This document shows positions 8,626 through 17,872 of a stretch of DNA of 64,000 bases, one piece after another. The DNA comes from an uncultured Eubacterium sp. (GTDB taxonomy: Bacteria; Bacillota; Clostridia; Lachnospirales; Lachnospiraceae), in contig CAJUAU010000010.1 in the NCBI GenBank assembly GCA_910584645.1, positions 19,973 through 83,972 on the forward strand. The letters run 5' to 3'. How positions within the stretch are numbered: the first letter of the stretch is position 1; each line of letters opens with the position of its first letter. Below the pieces are notes generated by a model. It was not told the origin of the DNA and ran no database searches. It saw nothing but the letters and a program-made list of their open reading frames with translations. Made by a program: the position numbers and the translations under genes.

Positions 8626-8712
8626 TTCTACAGCGTACTGCACACTGCATGGCGGCCCCGCTGCCGGCAGATCATATATAAATTTTTGTTGTGATTTGAA
8701 AGGAGTTAAGAT

Positions 8713-9015
8713 ATGTTACACCCATCTTATAATGATTTAATGAATGTTGCAAACAGTGATGTGGAGCCAGGGGAACATCCGGTAGTAAACAGCCGCTATT
8801 CCATCGTTCTGGCTACAGCCAAAAGAGCAAGACAGCTGATCGACGGTTCTGTGCCGCTGGTGGATGGAAATTATCCAAAACCGCTCAGTGTGGCGATCGA
8901 GGAGTTGTCTACATCTGCCATCAAGATTAATTCAGAAGAGGATGAAACAGAAGATGAATTGACGACTCTGAATGCGGCTTCAGAAGAGAAGCCAAAGGAA
9001 GTTTCAGAAATATAA
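8713..9015 (+). CDS. rpoZ: RNA polymerase omega subunit
   Basis: A 100-residue omega subunit, which helps assemble the beta-prime subunit. The conserved core is SRYSIVLATAKRARQLIDG (27-45), followed by KPLSVAIEEL. The tail is acidic. GAAAGGAG precedes the ATG, and the gene ends just before a clear terminator, closing the yicC operon. Confidence 0.92.
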   Translation: MLHPSYNDLMNVANSDVEPGEHPVVNSRYSIVLATAKRARQLIDGSVPLVDGNYPKPLSVAIEELSTSAIKINSEEDETEDELTTLNAASEEKPKEVSEI

Positions 9016-9024
9016 AATGACTGC

Positions 9025-9055
9025 GGTCTGCATGTATTTGCAGACCAATTTTTTT
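9025..9055 (+). terminator. Terminator after rpoZ
   Basis: GGTCTGCA (9025-9032) pairs with TGCAGACC (9039-9046) around a 6-base loop and is followed by a run of T from 9049. Confidence 0.9.
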
Positions 9056-9075
9056 ACAGAGAAGGGACATTAGGG

Positions 9076-10722
9076 ATGAATATAAGAAGCACTTTTTTCA
9101 GTCTGCTCTTCCCAGAGGGAAGAACAGAATTTGAAAGCCAGCAGCCGGTGTTTTTCGGAGATCTCCAGATGGAAGGGATTTTGAAGGCTATTTTATCCCG
9201 ATACAGTGAATTTGATCTTCGTAAATATTTTTACACCATACCAGGATCAGTCAATACCATATATTATCGTCAGAATATTTACCGGGATCTGGAAAAGAAC
9301 GATTTTCTGATTCTGATCTTCAAAAAGTTTTCTGACAGGATGGCACAGAGTGAAAAATGTTTTCAATACTATCGCCAGACAGAAGATGAGATTAAAAAAG
9401 GAAGTTATCTTCTCCTGGCATGCCGGCATTATCTGGCGGCACTCAGCCTTCTGCGGGATTCTTTGAAGCAGGGTGATATTACATCACAGGGCTTTCAGAC
9501 ATTGCTGGAAATTCTGGATGAGATGAATACAGAGAAAGGGTTTATAGAATTTTCCGAAAGGGTAGAGAACGTTTATTCTTATATGAATGAATTAAAGCTG
9601 ACTTTGCTCATAAGCAAAAAGGAAATCCGGATATTAGAGGAAGAAAACATGGAAGGCGCCGGAGTAGTGGACAGGATTCATGAATTTATGGAAGCATTTG
9701 AAATTCCTGTGCAGAAAACGGTACCGTCGGTGGTAGAAAATATATTTCCCTCCCCTCTTGAGACCAGCAGCCTGGAAACAGCAGTGGTAGATATACTGCG
9801 CAGGAGCAATCCGGAGGTATTCCGTAAATTAAAGCAGTTTGCAGAGGTCTCCTTTACACTGGAGGGTAATATTTTTCTGAAGATAAAAAACGAAATTGTA
9901 TTTTATATCAGTTTTTATGAATTTGAAAGACAGCTTGAGAATGCAGGATATCAACTAAATTACCCGGAAATCCATGAGGAAATCGGCGGCTCCCTGGATT
10001 CTGGCGGCGGTCTGGAAATAACTCAGGTCTATGATATGGCGTTGGCATGGAAAAACCGTTTTTCTGGTGAAAAAGTAGTAAAAAACGATATCTGCTATGG
10101 AGAGGGTAAACGTTTTCTGGTGATCACCGGACCGAATCAGGGTGGCAAGACTACCCTGGCCCGGGCAGTGGGACAGTGTGTTTATTTGATGCTCATGGGA
10201 TTAAAAGCGCCTTGCCAGAGCATGAAAAGCCGTTTTTTTGAACGTATTATGACACACTTTGAAGTGGAGGAGAGTGTTGAGACCGGTGCCGGTAAACTGA
10301 AAGAAGAACTACGGCGCCTGAAACCTATGATGCAGGATCTGAGCGGAAACCAGAAAAACAGCTTTGTTATTCTGAATGAATTGTTTACGACTGCTACTAC
10401 TTACGATGCCCGTATCATGGCACAGAAGGTAATGGAACATTTTCAAAACAGCGGTTGTCTGGGGATTTATGTCACCCATATCCAGGAACTGGCGGATGAG
10501 AAAAACCAGCCGGGAGTGCAGAGCATGGTAGCACAGGTGGATCAGGAAGATTCAGGAAGACGGACGTTTGTGATCCTGCCGATGGAGGCACAGGGACTGG
10601 GATATTCCGATTCCATTGCCAGGAAATATGAACTGGATTATGAACAGATAACAAAACGAGTAGCGGCTTTAGATGATTGTCCCGGAAATGGGGCGTCAGA
10701 TGAAAAAGCAGCACAGAAATGA
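9076..10722 (+). CDS. MutS-type ATPase, first of a tandem pair
   Basis: A 548-residue protein with a C-terminal MutS ATPase domain. The P-loop is TGPNQGGKTTLARAVG at about 351-366, where standard MutS has GPNMGGKST. VILNELFTTATTYDA near 435 is the Walker B region, and THIQELADE follows near 470. There is no N-terminal mismatch-recognition domain (no FYE motif), and the first 300 residues are helical and unassigned, so it is not a mismatch-repair MutS. Its stop overlaps the extended start of the next gene (ATGA at 10719-10722), and the two are paralogous. Function is unknown. Confidence 0.75.
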   Translation: MNIRSTFFSLLFPEGRTEFESQQPVFFGDLQMEGILKAILSRYSEFDLRKYFYTIPGSVNTIYYRQNIYRDLEKNDFLILIFKKFSDRMAQSEKCFQYYRQTEDEIKKGSYLLLACRHYLAALSLLRDSLKQGDITSQGFQTLLEILDEMNTEKGFIEFSERVENVYSYMNELKLTLLISKKEIRILEEENMEGAGVVDRIHEFMEAFEIPVQKTVPSVVENIFPSPLETSSLETAVVDILRRSNPEVFRKLKQFAEVSFTLEGNIFLKIKNEIVFYISFYEFERQLENAGYQLNYPEIHEEIGGSLDSGGGLEITQVYDMALAWKNRFSGEKVVKNDICYGEGKRFLVITGPNQGGKTTLARAVGQCVYLMLMGLKAPCQSMKSRFFERIMTHFEVEESVETGAGKLKEELRRLKPMMQDLSGNQKNSFVILNELFTTATTYDARIMAQKVMEHFQNSGCLGIYVTHIQELADEKNQPGVQSMVAQVDQEDSGRRTFVILPMEAQGLGYSDSIARKYELDYEQITKRVAALDDCPGNGASDEKAAQK

Positions 10723-10730
10723 GGATTATT

Positions 10731-12248
10731 ATGAATTCATATTTATTATATCCGGACAAGGACGGAACAGAAGAGGCCGTCTATCCTTCTTTTCATGATA
10801 TTTATAAAGATCTGAACCTGAATATAGTGTTGAAGACCATGGCTCAGGAGGATGTGTTCATGATGGAGCAGATACGGAATGTGATGATGGTTCCATTGTG
10901 CAGGGCTTCGGAGGTGGAATACCGTCATGAGATCATAAGGGATTTCCAGCGTAACCCGGAGCTGGCAGGGGAGCTTTATTCCATCGGTGTCAGGGGGCAT
11001 AAACTGGCAGGGCAGTACAAGGAGGAAATGGAGCAGAACCGGCGAAAAGCTACTGCAAAAACCAGTTCCATTATAGCCTCCCTTAATTTTATCGAGGATT
11101 CCATGGGACTGATACGCAGGCTGAGGGATCTTTTGCTGAGAAAGGAAATTCGCCTGGAATCAAAAGGCATGACCGCACTGGTTCAGCGGCTTTCAAAGTA
11201 TCCGCTGGATGAGTTTCTGGATTTCCATAAAAATTTTCTTTTTTATACTACCGGAGGGGAAGGCATCTTTTCCATACGGATCAGCGGCGGGCTTAAATTA
11301 TCGGAGAGCCGTATGAAAAAATGCCAGAATTATCACTATAATGCATTAAAAGGCACCTCTCTTACCTTTATGAAACTGTACTACAAACTGGCAAAAAAGG
11401 ACAGCTTGCTTATTGAAAAAGAACAGCTGGAAAAGGATATCGGCGTGTTTGTGGAGAGCCATATGCATCAGGTCATGACAGCGTACCAGCCTCTGATCGA
11501 CGACTGCATGAAATTTTTATTTCAGTTTGCCAGAGAGATCGCTTTTTACCAGGGAATTTATACGATGCAGTGCCGCATGCAGGAACTATATCTGCCCCTG
11601 TGTTATGGGAGTGTAAGTGAAGATACCTGTCACCGGCATATCGAAGATCTGTATGAGCTTTCCCTGGCGCTTTACACCCAGACCTATCCGGTTCCGAACT
11701 CCATTCATACAAAGGGAAAGATCCTGACGGTGATCACAGGGGCGAATCAGGGCGGGAAGTCTACCTTTTTACGCAGTTTTGGCATCGCACAGATACTTCT
11801 GCAATGTGGAATGCCGGTGCCGGCAAAGGAGTTTAGCTCCAGATTATTTTCCCGGATCCACACACATTTTACGAGAAAAGAGGATGCTATGCTTTCCAGG
11901 GGGCGTCTGGAAGAAGAACTGCGCCGGATGAGTGATATCATATCCAGGATCTCGCCGGACAGTCTGCTTCTGCTGAATGAATCCTTTGCCAGCACGACAG
12001 AGAAGGAAGGTTCGCAGATTGCTTATAACGTGATCCTGCCCCTCTATGAAAAAGGTATTCATGTTATGATGGTCACACATCTCCATGAGTTTGCCCTCAG
12101 GCTATATGAGGAAAATCGTGAAGGGACAGAATTTCTCGTGGCAGAGCGGAAAGAAAATGGTGAGAGAACATTTCACATGTTATCAGGAAAACCCCATTAT
12201 TCCAGTTATGGAACAGATTTATATGAGTATATGATAGGAAGTTTATAA
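10731..12248 (+). CDS. MutS-type ATPase, second of a tandem pair
   Basis: A 505-residue paralogue of the preceding gene. The P-loop TGANQGGKSTFLRSFG lies at about 336-351 and again has Q in place of the usual M. Walker B is LLLLNESFASTTEKEG, and THLHEFALRL follows. The start at 10731 is chosen because a GAGGA lies a few bases upstream; an ATG at 10719 overlaps the previous stop and is also possible. Tight coupling suggests the two proteins work together, perhaps as a heterodimer, since MutS ATPases dimerise. This is inference. Confidence 0.75.
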   Translation: MNSYLLYPDKDGTEEAVYPSFHDIYKDLNLNIVLKTMAQEDVFMMEQIRNVMMVPLCRASEVEYRHEIIRDFQRNPELAGELYSIGVRGHKLAGQYKEEMEQNRRKATAKTSSIIASLNFIEDSMGLIRRLRDLLLRKEIRLESKGMTALVQRLSKYPLDEFLDFHKNFLFYTTGGEGIFSIRISGGLKLSESRMKKCQNYHYNALKGTSLTFMKLYYKLAKKDSLLIEKEQLEKDIGVFVESHMHQVMTAYQPLIDDCMKFLFQFAREIAFYQGIYTMQCRMQELYLPLCYGSVSEDTCHRHIEDLYELSLALYTQTYPVPNSIHTKGKILTVITGANQGGKSTFLRSFGIAQILLQCGMPVPAKEFSSRLFSRIHTHFTRKEDAMLSRGRLEEELRRMSDIISRISPDSLLLLNESFASTTEKEGSQIAYNVILPLYEKGIHVMMVTHLHEFALRLYEENREGTEFLVAERKENGERTFHMLSGKPHYSSYGTDLYEYMIGSL

Positions 12249-12264
12249 AAAATCGAAAATATGT

Positions 12265-12311
12265 TTGACAAACGCCTGTTTGCATGCTATGATATACGAA
12301 ACGAATGTTCG
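12265..12311 (+). promoter_or_regulatory. Promoter of the LysM gene with two LexA-like boxes
   Basis: TTGACA (12265-12270) and TATGAT (12288-12293) are 17 bp apart. CAAACGCCTGTTTG at 12269-12282 overlaps the -35 box and fills the spacer; it fits the CRAAC-N4-GTTYG form of the Gram-positive SOS box. GAAACGAATGTTCG at 12298-12311 covers the start site with one mismatch. The same pattern occurs at lexA in this window (40933-40993). Confidence 0.75.
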
Positions 12312-12366
12312 TATCAAGCGTTCGTATTATATGTTCTGTTTTATAAAATGCAGGGAGGTATTTGTT

Positions 12367-12684
12367 ATGGATAAAAAACATGTAAAAAAAGCATTTCTTC
12401 TGGTTATGCTTCCGGTATTTGTTCTGGTTTGCTGTATTTCAGCCTGTCAGTCATCCGAGGCACAAAGTACGGGGGAAAGAACCAATGAAATAGTGGCATA
12501 CGATTCTGTTCTGATCTGCAGGGGCGATACGCTCTGGACAATTGCCGAGGCCAGCCTAAACCAGCCAACAGAGGCGGAGATTCACGAATTTGTCAAAGAA
12601 ATCGCAGAGCTGAATGATATTTCACCAGCCCGTATCCATGCCGGAAATTATCTTTTGATCCCCAGGTACCGGTATAAGATGTGA
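12367..12684 (+). CDS. Small LysM lipoprotein, YneA-like SOS candidate
   Basis: A 105-residue exported protein. It has a positive N-terminus, a hydrophobic segment (about 9-26) and a lipobox-like ISAC with Cys27. A LysM-type module follows (YDSVLICRGDTLWTIAEASL to AGNYLLIPRY), so it should bind peptidoglycan. B. subtilis YneA, the SOS-induced division inhibitor, is likewise a short N-terminally anchored LysM protein. The SOS-type boxes in this promoter make the same role plausible, although the lipobox is a difference. GGGAGGT supports the start; an upstream ATG at 12265 lies inside the promoter. Confidence 0.7.
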   Translation: MDKKHVKKAFLLVMLPVFVLVCCISACQSSEAQSTGERTNEIVAYDSVLICRGDTLWTIAEASLNQPTEAEIHEFVKEIAELNDISPARIHAGNYLLIPRYRYKM

Positions 12685-12931
12685 GAGGATATAAAGGTGC
12701 GGCATGCCAAAGAAACCGCAGTGCCGAATGACATTTCACCAACATGAGTGAATCTGTTTACATACATATAGGAAAACCCTCTGACTATACCGGATAAAAT
12801 GCACTTTTTCTGCCAGAATCATGACATAATTGTGCCAAGAAACACTGTTACAATCATCATTGTTAACATTTACACGTACTATGGCTGTTTCGCAGTCGGT
12901 AATAGTTTGATAAGAGACGAGGGATTTATCT

Positions 12932-15109
12932 ATGTTTACATCAGGAAAAAGAACAATATTACGGCTACTTGTATTTATGGCGGTTCTTGCTGCCGGTGTA
13001 TTCGCAGCAGGGGGGAGCCGTTCCCATGCGGCAACACTAAAGATTAAAATGAATGGGAAGACTTCAAATTACAGGGGGAAGCAGACGACTGTAAAATATA
13101 ATAAAAAGAGGATTTCCAATACAAAATATAAGGGACTGACGATTAAAAAAACCCGGATGGCAGCTTACGATGATGTCTTTCGGAAGGGGCTTAAAGTTAA
13201 GACTAAATATTATTCTTCCTCAAAAAAGCTTGTTATGTCTAAAAATGGCATCAAAGTAACCTTTAAGCTGGGAAGTAAATACGCTTATGTAAATGGTGTT
13301 AAACGCAAATTGACCGCGGCACCAGTGAAAGTCAGGTATGTCAGAAAAAAGAAAAATAAAATTCTTGTACCGATAAAATTTCTATGCGAACAGCTTGGTT
13401 TTAATTATAAAGCTTCTGGTTCTGTAGTAACGATCACCAATGCCATTATGGTTGAATATGACGATATGGTGAAACGTTCTACTGTTGTAGGAAAAGTTTC
13501 CTATAACGGGAAAGAGAATAATCTTTCCAGTATGCCGGTGATCAAACTGGGAAGTACGGTCTATATACCAGCGGAAGAGGTGTTTAAGAAGCTGGCGGGA
13601 ATTGAATATGAGTATGATGCTGGGAGTGAAGTACTTACTTTAAAAAATGAGGCTACGAAAAAAACGGTGGTTTTGACATTAAATGAAAATTCATATATGG
13701 AGAATGATACCGTCAAAGATCTTTCTACTCCGATGTATATGGTGAAGAGGAAAGATACCAATAAAACCGTATTATGTCTTCCTGCAAAGGTTGTCTGCCG
13801 GAGTCTCGGATATTCATATAATTGGAATAAAACGAAATCACTGGTGAGCATCCACGATCTCATTTATTTTGACTGGAAAACGGACAAGACAGTAAATGCC
13901 GGTGATGGTAAAAACTATATTACAGAGGCAAAGGCGATTTATAATCCTTCCGTTGATTGTATTTCCTTTACGATCAAAGGGACAGATACCGCCCTTATGG
14001 AACAGGTTTCTGTTTTAAGAGATGACAGGGTGATCACAGTAACGATTCCTGCAGATTCCAGATATCTTCTGGATGATTATTCTTTCACCAAATTTGTAAA
14101 TATGCTGGAGAAGTATGAAGTAACCGCAGACGATACTGGAAATGTTGTAATCAATATTACTGGATACAATCCGGCAGATTTCGCCTACTCCGTTATGGAC
14201 GGCGTTCTCACCATTAATGTGATGGGGCAGTATATGGGAAGTGCTGCATTAAAGATCATGAAGCCTGCGGGAATTACCATCAATGATGTAACCAACGAAG
14301 ATTATTATAATAGCAATAAATTTAAAATTAGTATCCGCGGAGATCATATTGACTTTATCAATAGTAATCCGATTGTCATCAGCAGCGACGTTATTACCGA
14401 TGTTACGACGGAACTGTCTCCGGAAGGCAATACTGTGGTTACGGTAACTACATCCAAATTACAGGGCTATAAAATATACGAAAAGTCCGATTCTTTCCAA
14501 GTAAATATAGGCAATCCGAGAAATATCTATAAAAATATTGTTGTTCTCGATGCTGGCCATGGGGGATACGATGCGGGAGCCTCCCATAAGGGGACAAAGG
14601 AAAAGGATCTGAATTATAAGATTCTCTATACGTTACTAAAAGGGTATTATACCTCTAATGCTCCGGACACCAAGATTTATTGGACACGTACTACAGATAC
14701 CTTTATAACACTGGCAAATCGCGCCTCTTTTGCCAGCAAAGTCGGTGCGGACCTGTTTATCAGCCTTCATATGAATTCAGTCAACAATTCAAGCGTGAAC
14801 GGTACAGAGGTATATTATTCTACCAATAATAACGGCTCCAGATTTTCCGGAATTACAAGTAAAACCGTGGCAACTCTTTTCAAGAACAATCTGGTTGCAA
14901 AACTGGGAACAAAGAGTAGAGGTGTTAAGACCGCTGGATATTATGTTATAAAACATAATACCGTGCCCGCTGTATTAATAGAGCTCGCCTTTTTGTCAGG
15001 TAATTCTGACTATTATAAACTCACAGATCTGACATTTCAGAAAAATTCTGCGAAGGTGATCTATGATACGATCAACCAGATCTTTATCAATTATCCGACG
15101 GGACGATAA
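12932..15109 (+). CDS. Secreted N-acetylmuramoyl-L-alanine amidase
   Basis: A 725-residue exported cell-wall hydrolase. A signal peptide covers about 1-34 (basic start, hydrophobic LLVFMAVLAAGVFA, then SHA-A). Residues 60-310 contain repeats of the copper-amine-oxidase-N type (VPIKFLCEQLGFNYK; IPAEEVFKKLAGIEY), probably a wall-binding stalk. An AMIN-like beta region follows. The C-terminal 190 residues are the zinc Amidase_3 domain with VVLDAGHGGYDAGASHKG, SLHMNS and the catalytic glutamate in VLIELAFLSG. It cuts the bond between MurNAc and the stem peptide. A 247-bp gap before it holds no clear promoter. Confidence 0.88.
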   Translation: MFTSGKRTILRLLVFMAVLAAGVFAAGGSRSHAATLKIKMNGKTSNYRGKQTTVKYNKKRISNTKYKGLTIKKTRMAAYDDVFRKGLKVKTKYYSSSKKLVMSKNGIKVTFKLGSKYAYVNGVKRKLTAAPVKVRYVRKKKNKILVPIKFLCEQLGFNYKASGSVVTITNAIMVEYDDMVKRSTVVGKVSYNGKENNLSSMPVIKLGSTVYIPAEEVFKKLAGIEYEYDAGSEVLTLKNEATKKTVVLTLNENSYMENDTVKDLSTPMYMVKRKDTNKTVLCLPAKVVCRSLGYSYNWNKTKSLVSIHDLIYFDWKTDKTVNAGDGKNYITEAKAIYNPSVDCISFTIKGTDTALMEQVSVLRDDRVITVTIPADSRYLLDDYSFTKFVNMLEKYEVTADDTGNVVINITGYNPADFAYSVMDGVLTINVMGQYMGSAALKIMKPAGITINDVTNEDYYNSNKFKISIRGDHIDFINSNPIVISSDVITDVTTELSPEGNTVVTVTTSKLQGYKIYEKSDSFQVNIGNPRNIYKNIVVLDAGHGGYDAGASHKGTKEKDLNYKILYTLLKGYYTSNAPDTKIYWTRTTDTFITLANRASFASKVGADLFISLHMNSVNNSSVNGTEVYYSTNNNGSRFSGITSKTVATLFKNNLVAKLGTKSRGVKTAGYYVIKHNTVPAVLIELAFLSGNSDYYKLTDLTFQKNSAKVIYDTINQIFINYPTGR

Positions 15110-15118
15110 ATCAATATA

Positions 15119-15164
15119 TGCCATCATTTTTGAATATCCCTTGTAATATTCAAAAATGATGGCA
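15119..15164. terminator. Bidirectional terminator between amidase and recombinase
   Basis: A perfect 19-bp stem (15119-15137 with 15146-15164) has an 8-base loop and lies between convergent genes. The AT-rich inner part and TTGTTTATG after the stem fit intrinsic termination. Confidence 0.88.
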
Positions 15165-15217
15165 TTGTTTATGTAAAAGCAGTCTTTTTGTGAGGGGGGC
15201 TGCCCTTTAAATTTGTT

Positions 15218-16276
15218 CTATTCTTTTCTCAGTGTGACAGCAGATGCAGCCTGCCGTTTACGATCCTCTCCAAGCGCTGCATAGTGCTTTCTGGTGGTGT
15301 TTACATCATTGTGCCCTAAGACCTCAGCAACCAGATAAATATCTCTGGTTTCACGGTATAATGAGGTTCCATAAGTACTTCTGAGTTTATGCGGGGTAAT
15401 GTGTTTGATAGTCGTTACTTCCTTTGCGCAGTCTGTGACCAGATTTTCCACAGACTTCACACATATTCTCCGACGCTGGGAAGAGAGAAAGAGAGCATGT
15501 TCATGTCCCTCTTTTGTAACAATATGTTCCCGTACCTGGAGATAGCCAGAGAGTGCCTCCGCCACCTCATCACCAAAGTAGACGAAGTCTTCCTTTCCTC
15601 CCTTGCGAAGGATCTTGATACGGTTATTCTTGAAATCTATATCTTCGATGTCCAGCCCAACACATTCAGAAACACGAATGCCTGTTCCCAATAGAAGAGT
15701 AAATAGTGCAAGATTTCTTTCTTTGTTTTTTTCAAAATAAACTTTTTTCATTCCAGTTAATTTTTCTCCACCATGTTCCACGTAGTCCAATAATTCGGCA
15801 ACCTCGTCATAGTCCAGGCGAATGATCTCTTTTTTATGTAATTTGGGCATGTCCACAATAACCGTAGGATTATTGCTTATACGTTCACGTTTATAAAAAT
15901 AGGCGTAAAAACTCCGCAATGCAGCCAGCTTTCTATGAAGTCCCTGTTCATTATTTGTGTGGGTTTTTCCCTCTGGATCAGTGTACAGCTTCAAATATTC
16001 AAGATATTCTTCGATATCAACAGCCTGCAGTTTTTCCAGATCCTCCAGCCGTATGTCTGTAATTTCTTTATCCCGGAATAACGGATTGGTGGCCTTGAGA
16101 AAAGTAAAGAAGACCCGGATATCATATACATAAGATATTCTTGTTTTTGCTGATGTATTGGGTTCGATGGCCCGAAAATAATCTTTACTGAAGGCTGGCA
16201 TCGTCGTCAGTACTTCACGAAGTTTTAAAGTATTTGATCGTGTGTTTTCTTCATGATATGTGATTTTTTTATCCAA
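15218..16276 (-). CDS. Tyrosine recombinase, XerC/D-like
   Basis: A 352-residue site-specific recombinase. The N-terminal core-binding domain is at about 40-140. The catalytic residues are visible: Arg in GTGIRVSECVGLDIED, Lys in ILRKGGKEDFVY, HKLRSTYGTSLY, GHNDVNTTRKHYAAL with the nucleophilic Tyr. I chose the TTG at 16276 (protein starts MDKKITYHEEN) because AAAGGA lies upstream; the frame stays open to 16459, but those 61 codons do not look like protein. It could be the chromosomal Xer or a leftover integrase. No attachment site was found. Confidence 0.8.
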   Translation of the reverse strand: MDKKITYHEENTRSNTLKLREVLTTMPAFSKDYFRAIEPNTSAKTRISYVYDIRVFFTFLKATNPLFRDKEITDIRLEDLEKLQAVDIEEYLEYLKLYTDPEGKTHTNNEQGLHRKLAALRSFYAYFYKRERISNNPTVIVDMPKLHKKEIIRLDYDEVAELLDYVEHGGEKLTGMKKVYFEKNKERNLALFTLLLGTGIRVSECVGLDIEDIDFKNNRIKILRKGGKEDFVYFGDEVAEALSGYLQVREHIVTKEGHEHALFLSSQRRRICVKSVENLVTDCAKEVTTIKHITPHKLRSTYGTSLYRETRDIYLVAEVLGHNDVNTTRKHYAALGEDRKRQAASAVTLRKE

Positions 16277-16469
16277 ATAGATCACGTCCTTTAATGTTTT
16301 TTCTTGATCCTCAGGTGATTTTCTTATAGTATAACATATTATGGGAAGTTTGCATAGCTCTTTTTGAAAAACTGGAGTTTGTCGAAAAGAGCTATAGAGC
16401 ATTACACGATCTCTTTTCATCACGACAATCAAAGTTGGGATGTAAACCACAGATTTCAAGGTATCAACA

Positions 16470-17084
16470 TTATTTTTTAAACCTATACCACAAATAAATA
16501 AAAAACCTAAAGATTCCTAATATGATACCTAACATGATAAGTATAATAGTTGCCCTAGCAAAAAATTTTACAAAATGATCTGTAAAACCAAGCATCAAGC
16601 ATAAGAAAGCAACTAAAAATGATTCAATACACCAAAATGATACTTTGTCTTTATATGGAGCGCATTTATATAATTGAAATATATTGGGTTCCAAATAGCC
16701 TAATCTTTTACGGAGATATGAATTCATGCTACATACATTATTAGCAAATTTCTGATAAGCAGACATTTCTTCTGCTCTTGTATTGCACTCACATAATATT
16801 ATAAAAGTCTTGATCGTTGAAAAATCTATGTACTTATCGTATTTGTCAAAATAGAACTTTAATGCCTTTTTTGTTTCTTCCATATCATTATCATTAATAT
16901 TTTGATCTTTATTATTTCTAATATATCTATACAAGGGATAATAAACTCTATTATAAGCAAATTCCATTTTTTCTAATGGTGTATTTTTATTATATGTATA
17001 TTTTGCAACAAAAAAAGAAAACAAACCTGCAATAACCACCGGTAATATATTTTTTAATATTTCAAATATGGTTTCTGTATTCAT
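16470..17084 (-). CDS. AT-rich membrane protein of unknown function
   Basis: A 204-residue protein with one N-terminal membrane segment (about 9-27, LPVVIAGLFSFFVAKY), a soluble charged centre rich in Lys, Asn and Tyr, and two C-terminal membrane segments (about 146-165 and 176-200). I do not recognise the family. Base composition is much more AT-rich than its neighbours, suggesting acquisition from elsewhere. The ATG at 17084 follows AAAGGAG; an upstream ATG at 17111 does not have a better site. It ends about 190 bp before the recombinase start on the same strand. Confidence 0.65.
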   Translation of the reverse strand: MNTETIFEILKNILPVVIAGLFSFFVAKYTYNKNTPLEKMEFAYNRVYYPLYRYIRNNKDQNINDNDMEETKKALKFYFDKYDKYIDFSTIKTFIILCECNTRAEEMSAYQKFANNVCSMNSYLRKRLGYLEPNIFQLYKCAPYKDKVSFWCIESFLVAFLCLMLGFTDHFVKFFARATIILIMLGIILGIFRFFIYLWYRFKK

Positions 17085-17167
17085 AATAACAAACTCCTTT
17101 TTTGTTTCCATTATACAACTATAGGAATAATTTTAAAAGATAAAATCTTCCATTTCAATCAAACCAC

Positions 17168-17209
17168 AAAAAAAGAAGCACAAATTCCTGACCGAATGTT
17201 CTGCTTCTT
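17168..17209 (-). terminator. Terminator after the BlaI-type gene
   Basis: Read on the minus strand, AAGAAGCA (17202-17209) pairs with TGCTTCTT (17173-17180) and runs into seven or so T. The loop is 21 bases, long but acceptable. Confidence 0.7.
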
Positions 17210-17275
17210 TACCATCTTTTCTATTCATTTTTATAAAATACGTATTCTCTTATTACATTATGTAAGCTAAATAAC

Positions 17276-17650
17276 TTAGTTGCAGCTGCTGACTACTTTT
17301 TTTAATTCCAGAACCTCTTCTGTAGATAAAGCTCTGCCGTCAAAATAATCATGAATAAAGGTTGCCACGGAACCGTTATAAAGATTTTTGATCAGTACGC
17401 TGGTTTCTATCTCCTGAACCTGTTTTTTGGAAATCGCTGCCCGGCATAAAAATCCGGGATCTTCTCTGGTAATGGCGCCCTTATCGATCAGGCGCTTAAT
17501 ATAGGTATAGGTGGTGTTTTTTTCCCAGCCAATATATTCTTTAATGATCTTGGAAATGTCTTTGGCCGCAAGTACTTTATTACTCCAAAGCAGCTCCATG
17601 ACATTTAACTCACCTTCATGGAGACGGATCTCCTTTTTTTGCGCACTCAT
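17276..17650 (-). CDS. BlaI/MecI family repressor
   Basis: A 124-residue winged-helix protein of the BlaI/MecI/CopY family. It has LHEGELNVMELLW at 10-22, TTYTYIKRLIDKGAITRE at 45-62 as recognition helix and wing, and a C-terminal dimerisation part (SVATFIHDYFDGRALSTEEVLEL). Family members are released by proteolysis from a BlaR1-type sensor. No such sensor or beta-lactamase gene lies beside it, so it is an orphan here. GAGGAGG lies 12 bases before the ATG. No convincing dyad operator was seen upstream. Confidence 0.85.
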   Translation of the reverse strand: MSAQKKEIRLHEGELNVMELLWSNKVLAAKDISKIIKEYIGWEKNTTYTYIKRLIDKGAITREDPGFLCRAAISKKQVQEIETSVLIKNLYNGSVATFIHDYFDGRALSTEEVLELKKVVSSCN

Positions 17651-17872
17651 TCTTCTCTACATACCTCCTCATATACCGTATTCTTCCAATGTAGAATTTG
17701 TAAAAACCCCATTCTCGCGCTGTAGTATACAGAAAATATCTTTAACATTAACAAAGAATTTTCTATATTATATTATTCAAGAATCTCCCCAGGATCCTTT
17801 CACAGCTACCGAGAGAAATTATCTATATTCTACTACAATAGAACTGCGAAGTCAAGGGGATTTTTGCACAAT

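Noticed and set aside
12685..12931. Promoter or riboswitch before the amidase
   Set aside because: No -35/-10 pair with acceptable spacing and no conserved leader structure could be supported.
16277..16459. 61 extra N-terminal codons of the tyrosine recombinase
   Set aside because: The stretch reads as non-conserved, promoter-like AT-rich sequence; a TTG with an AAAGGA site at 16276 gives a normal recombinase start.
17651..17760. BlaI-type operator upstream of the repressor gene
   Set aside because: TACA and TGTA half-sites occur near 17690 but as a direct rather than inverted arrangement.
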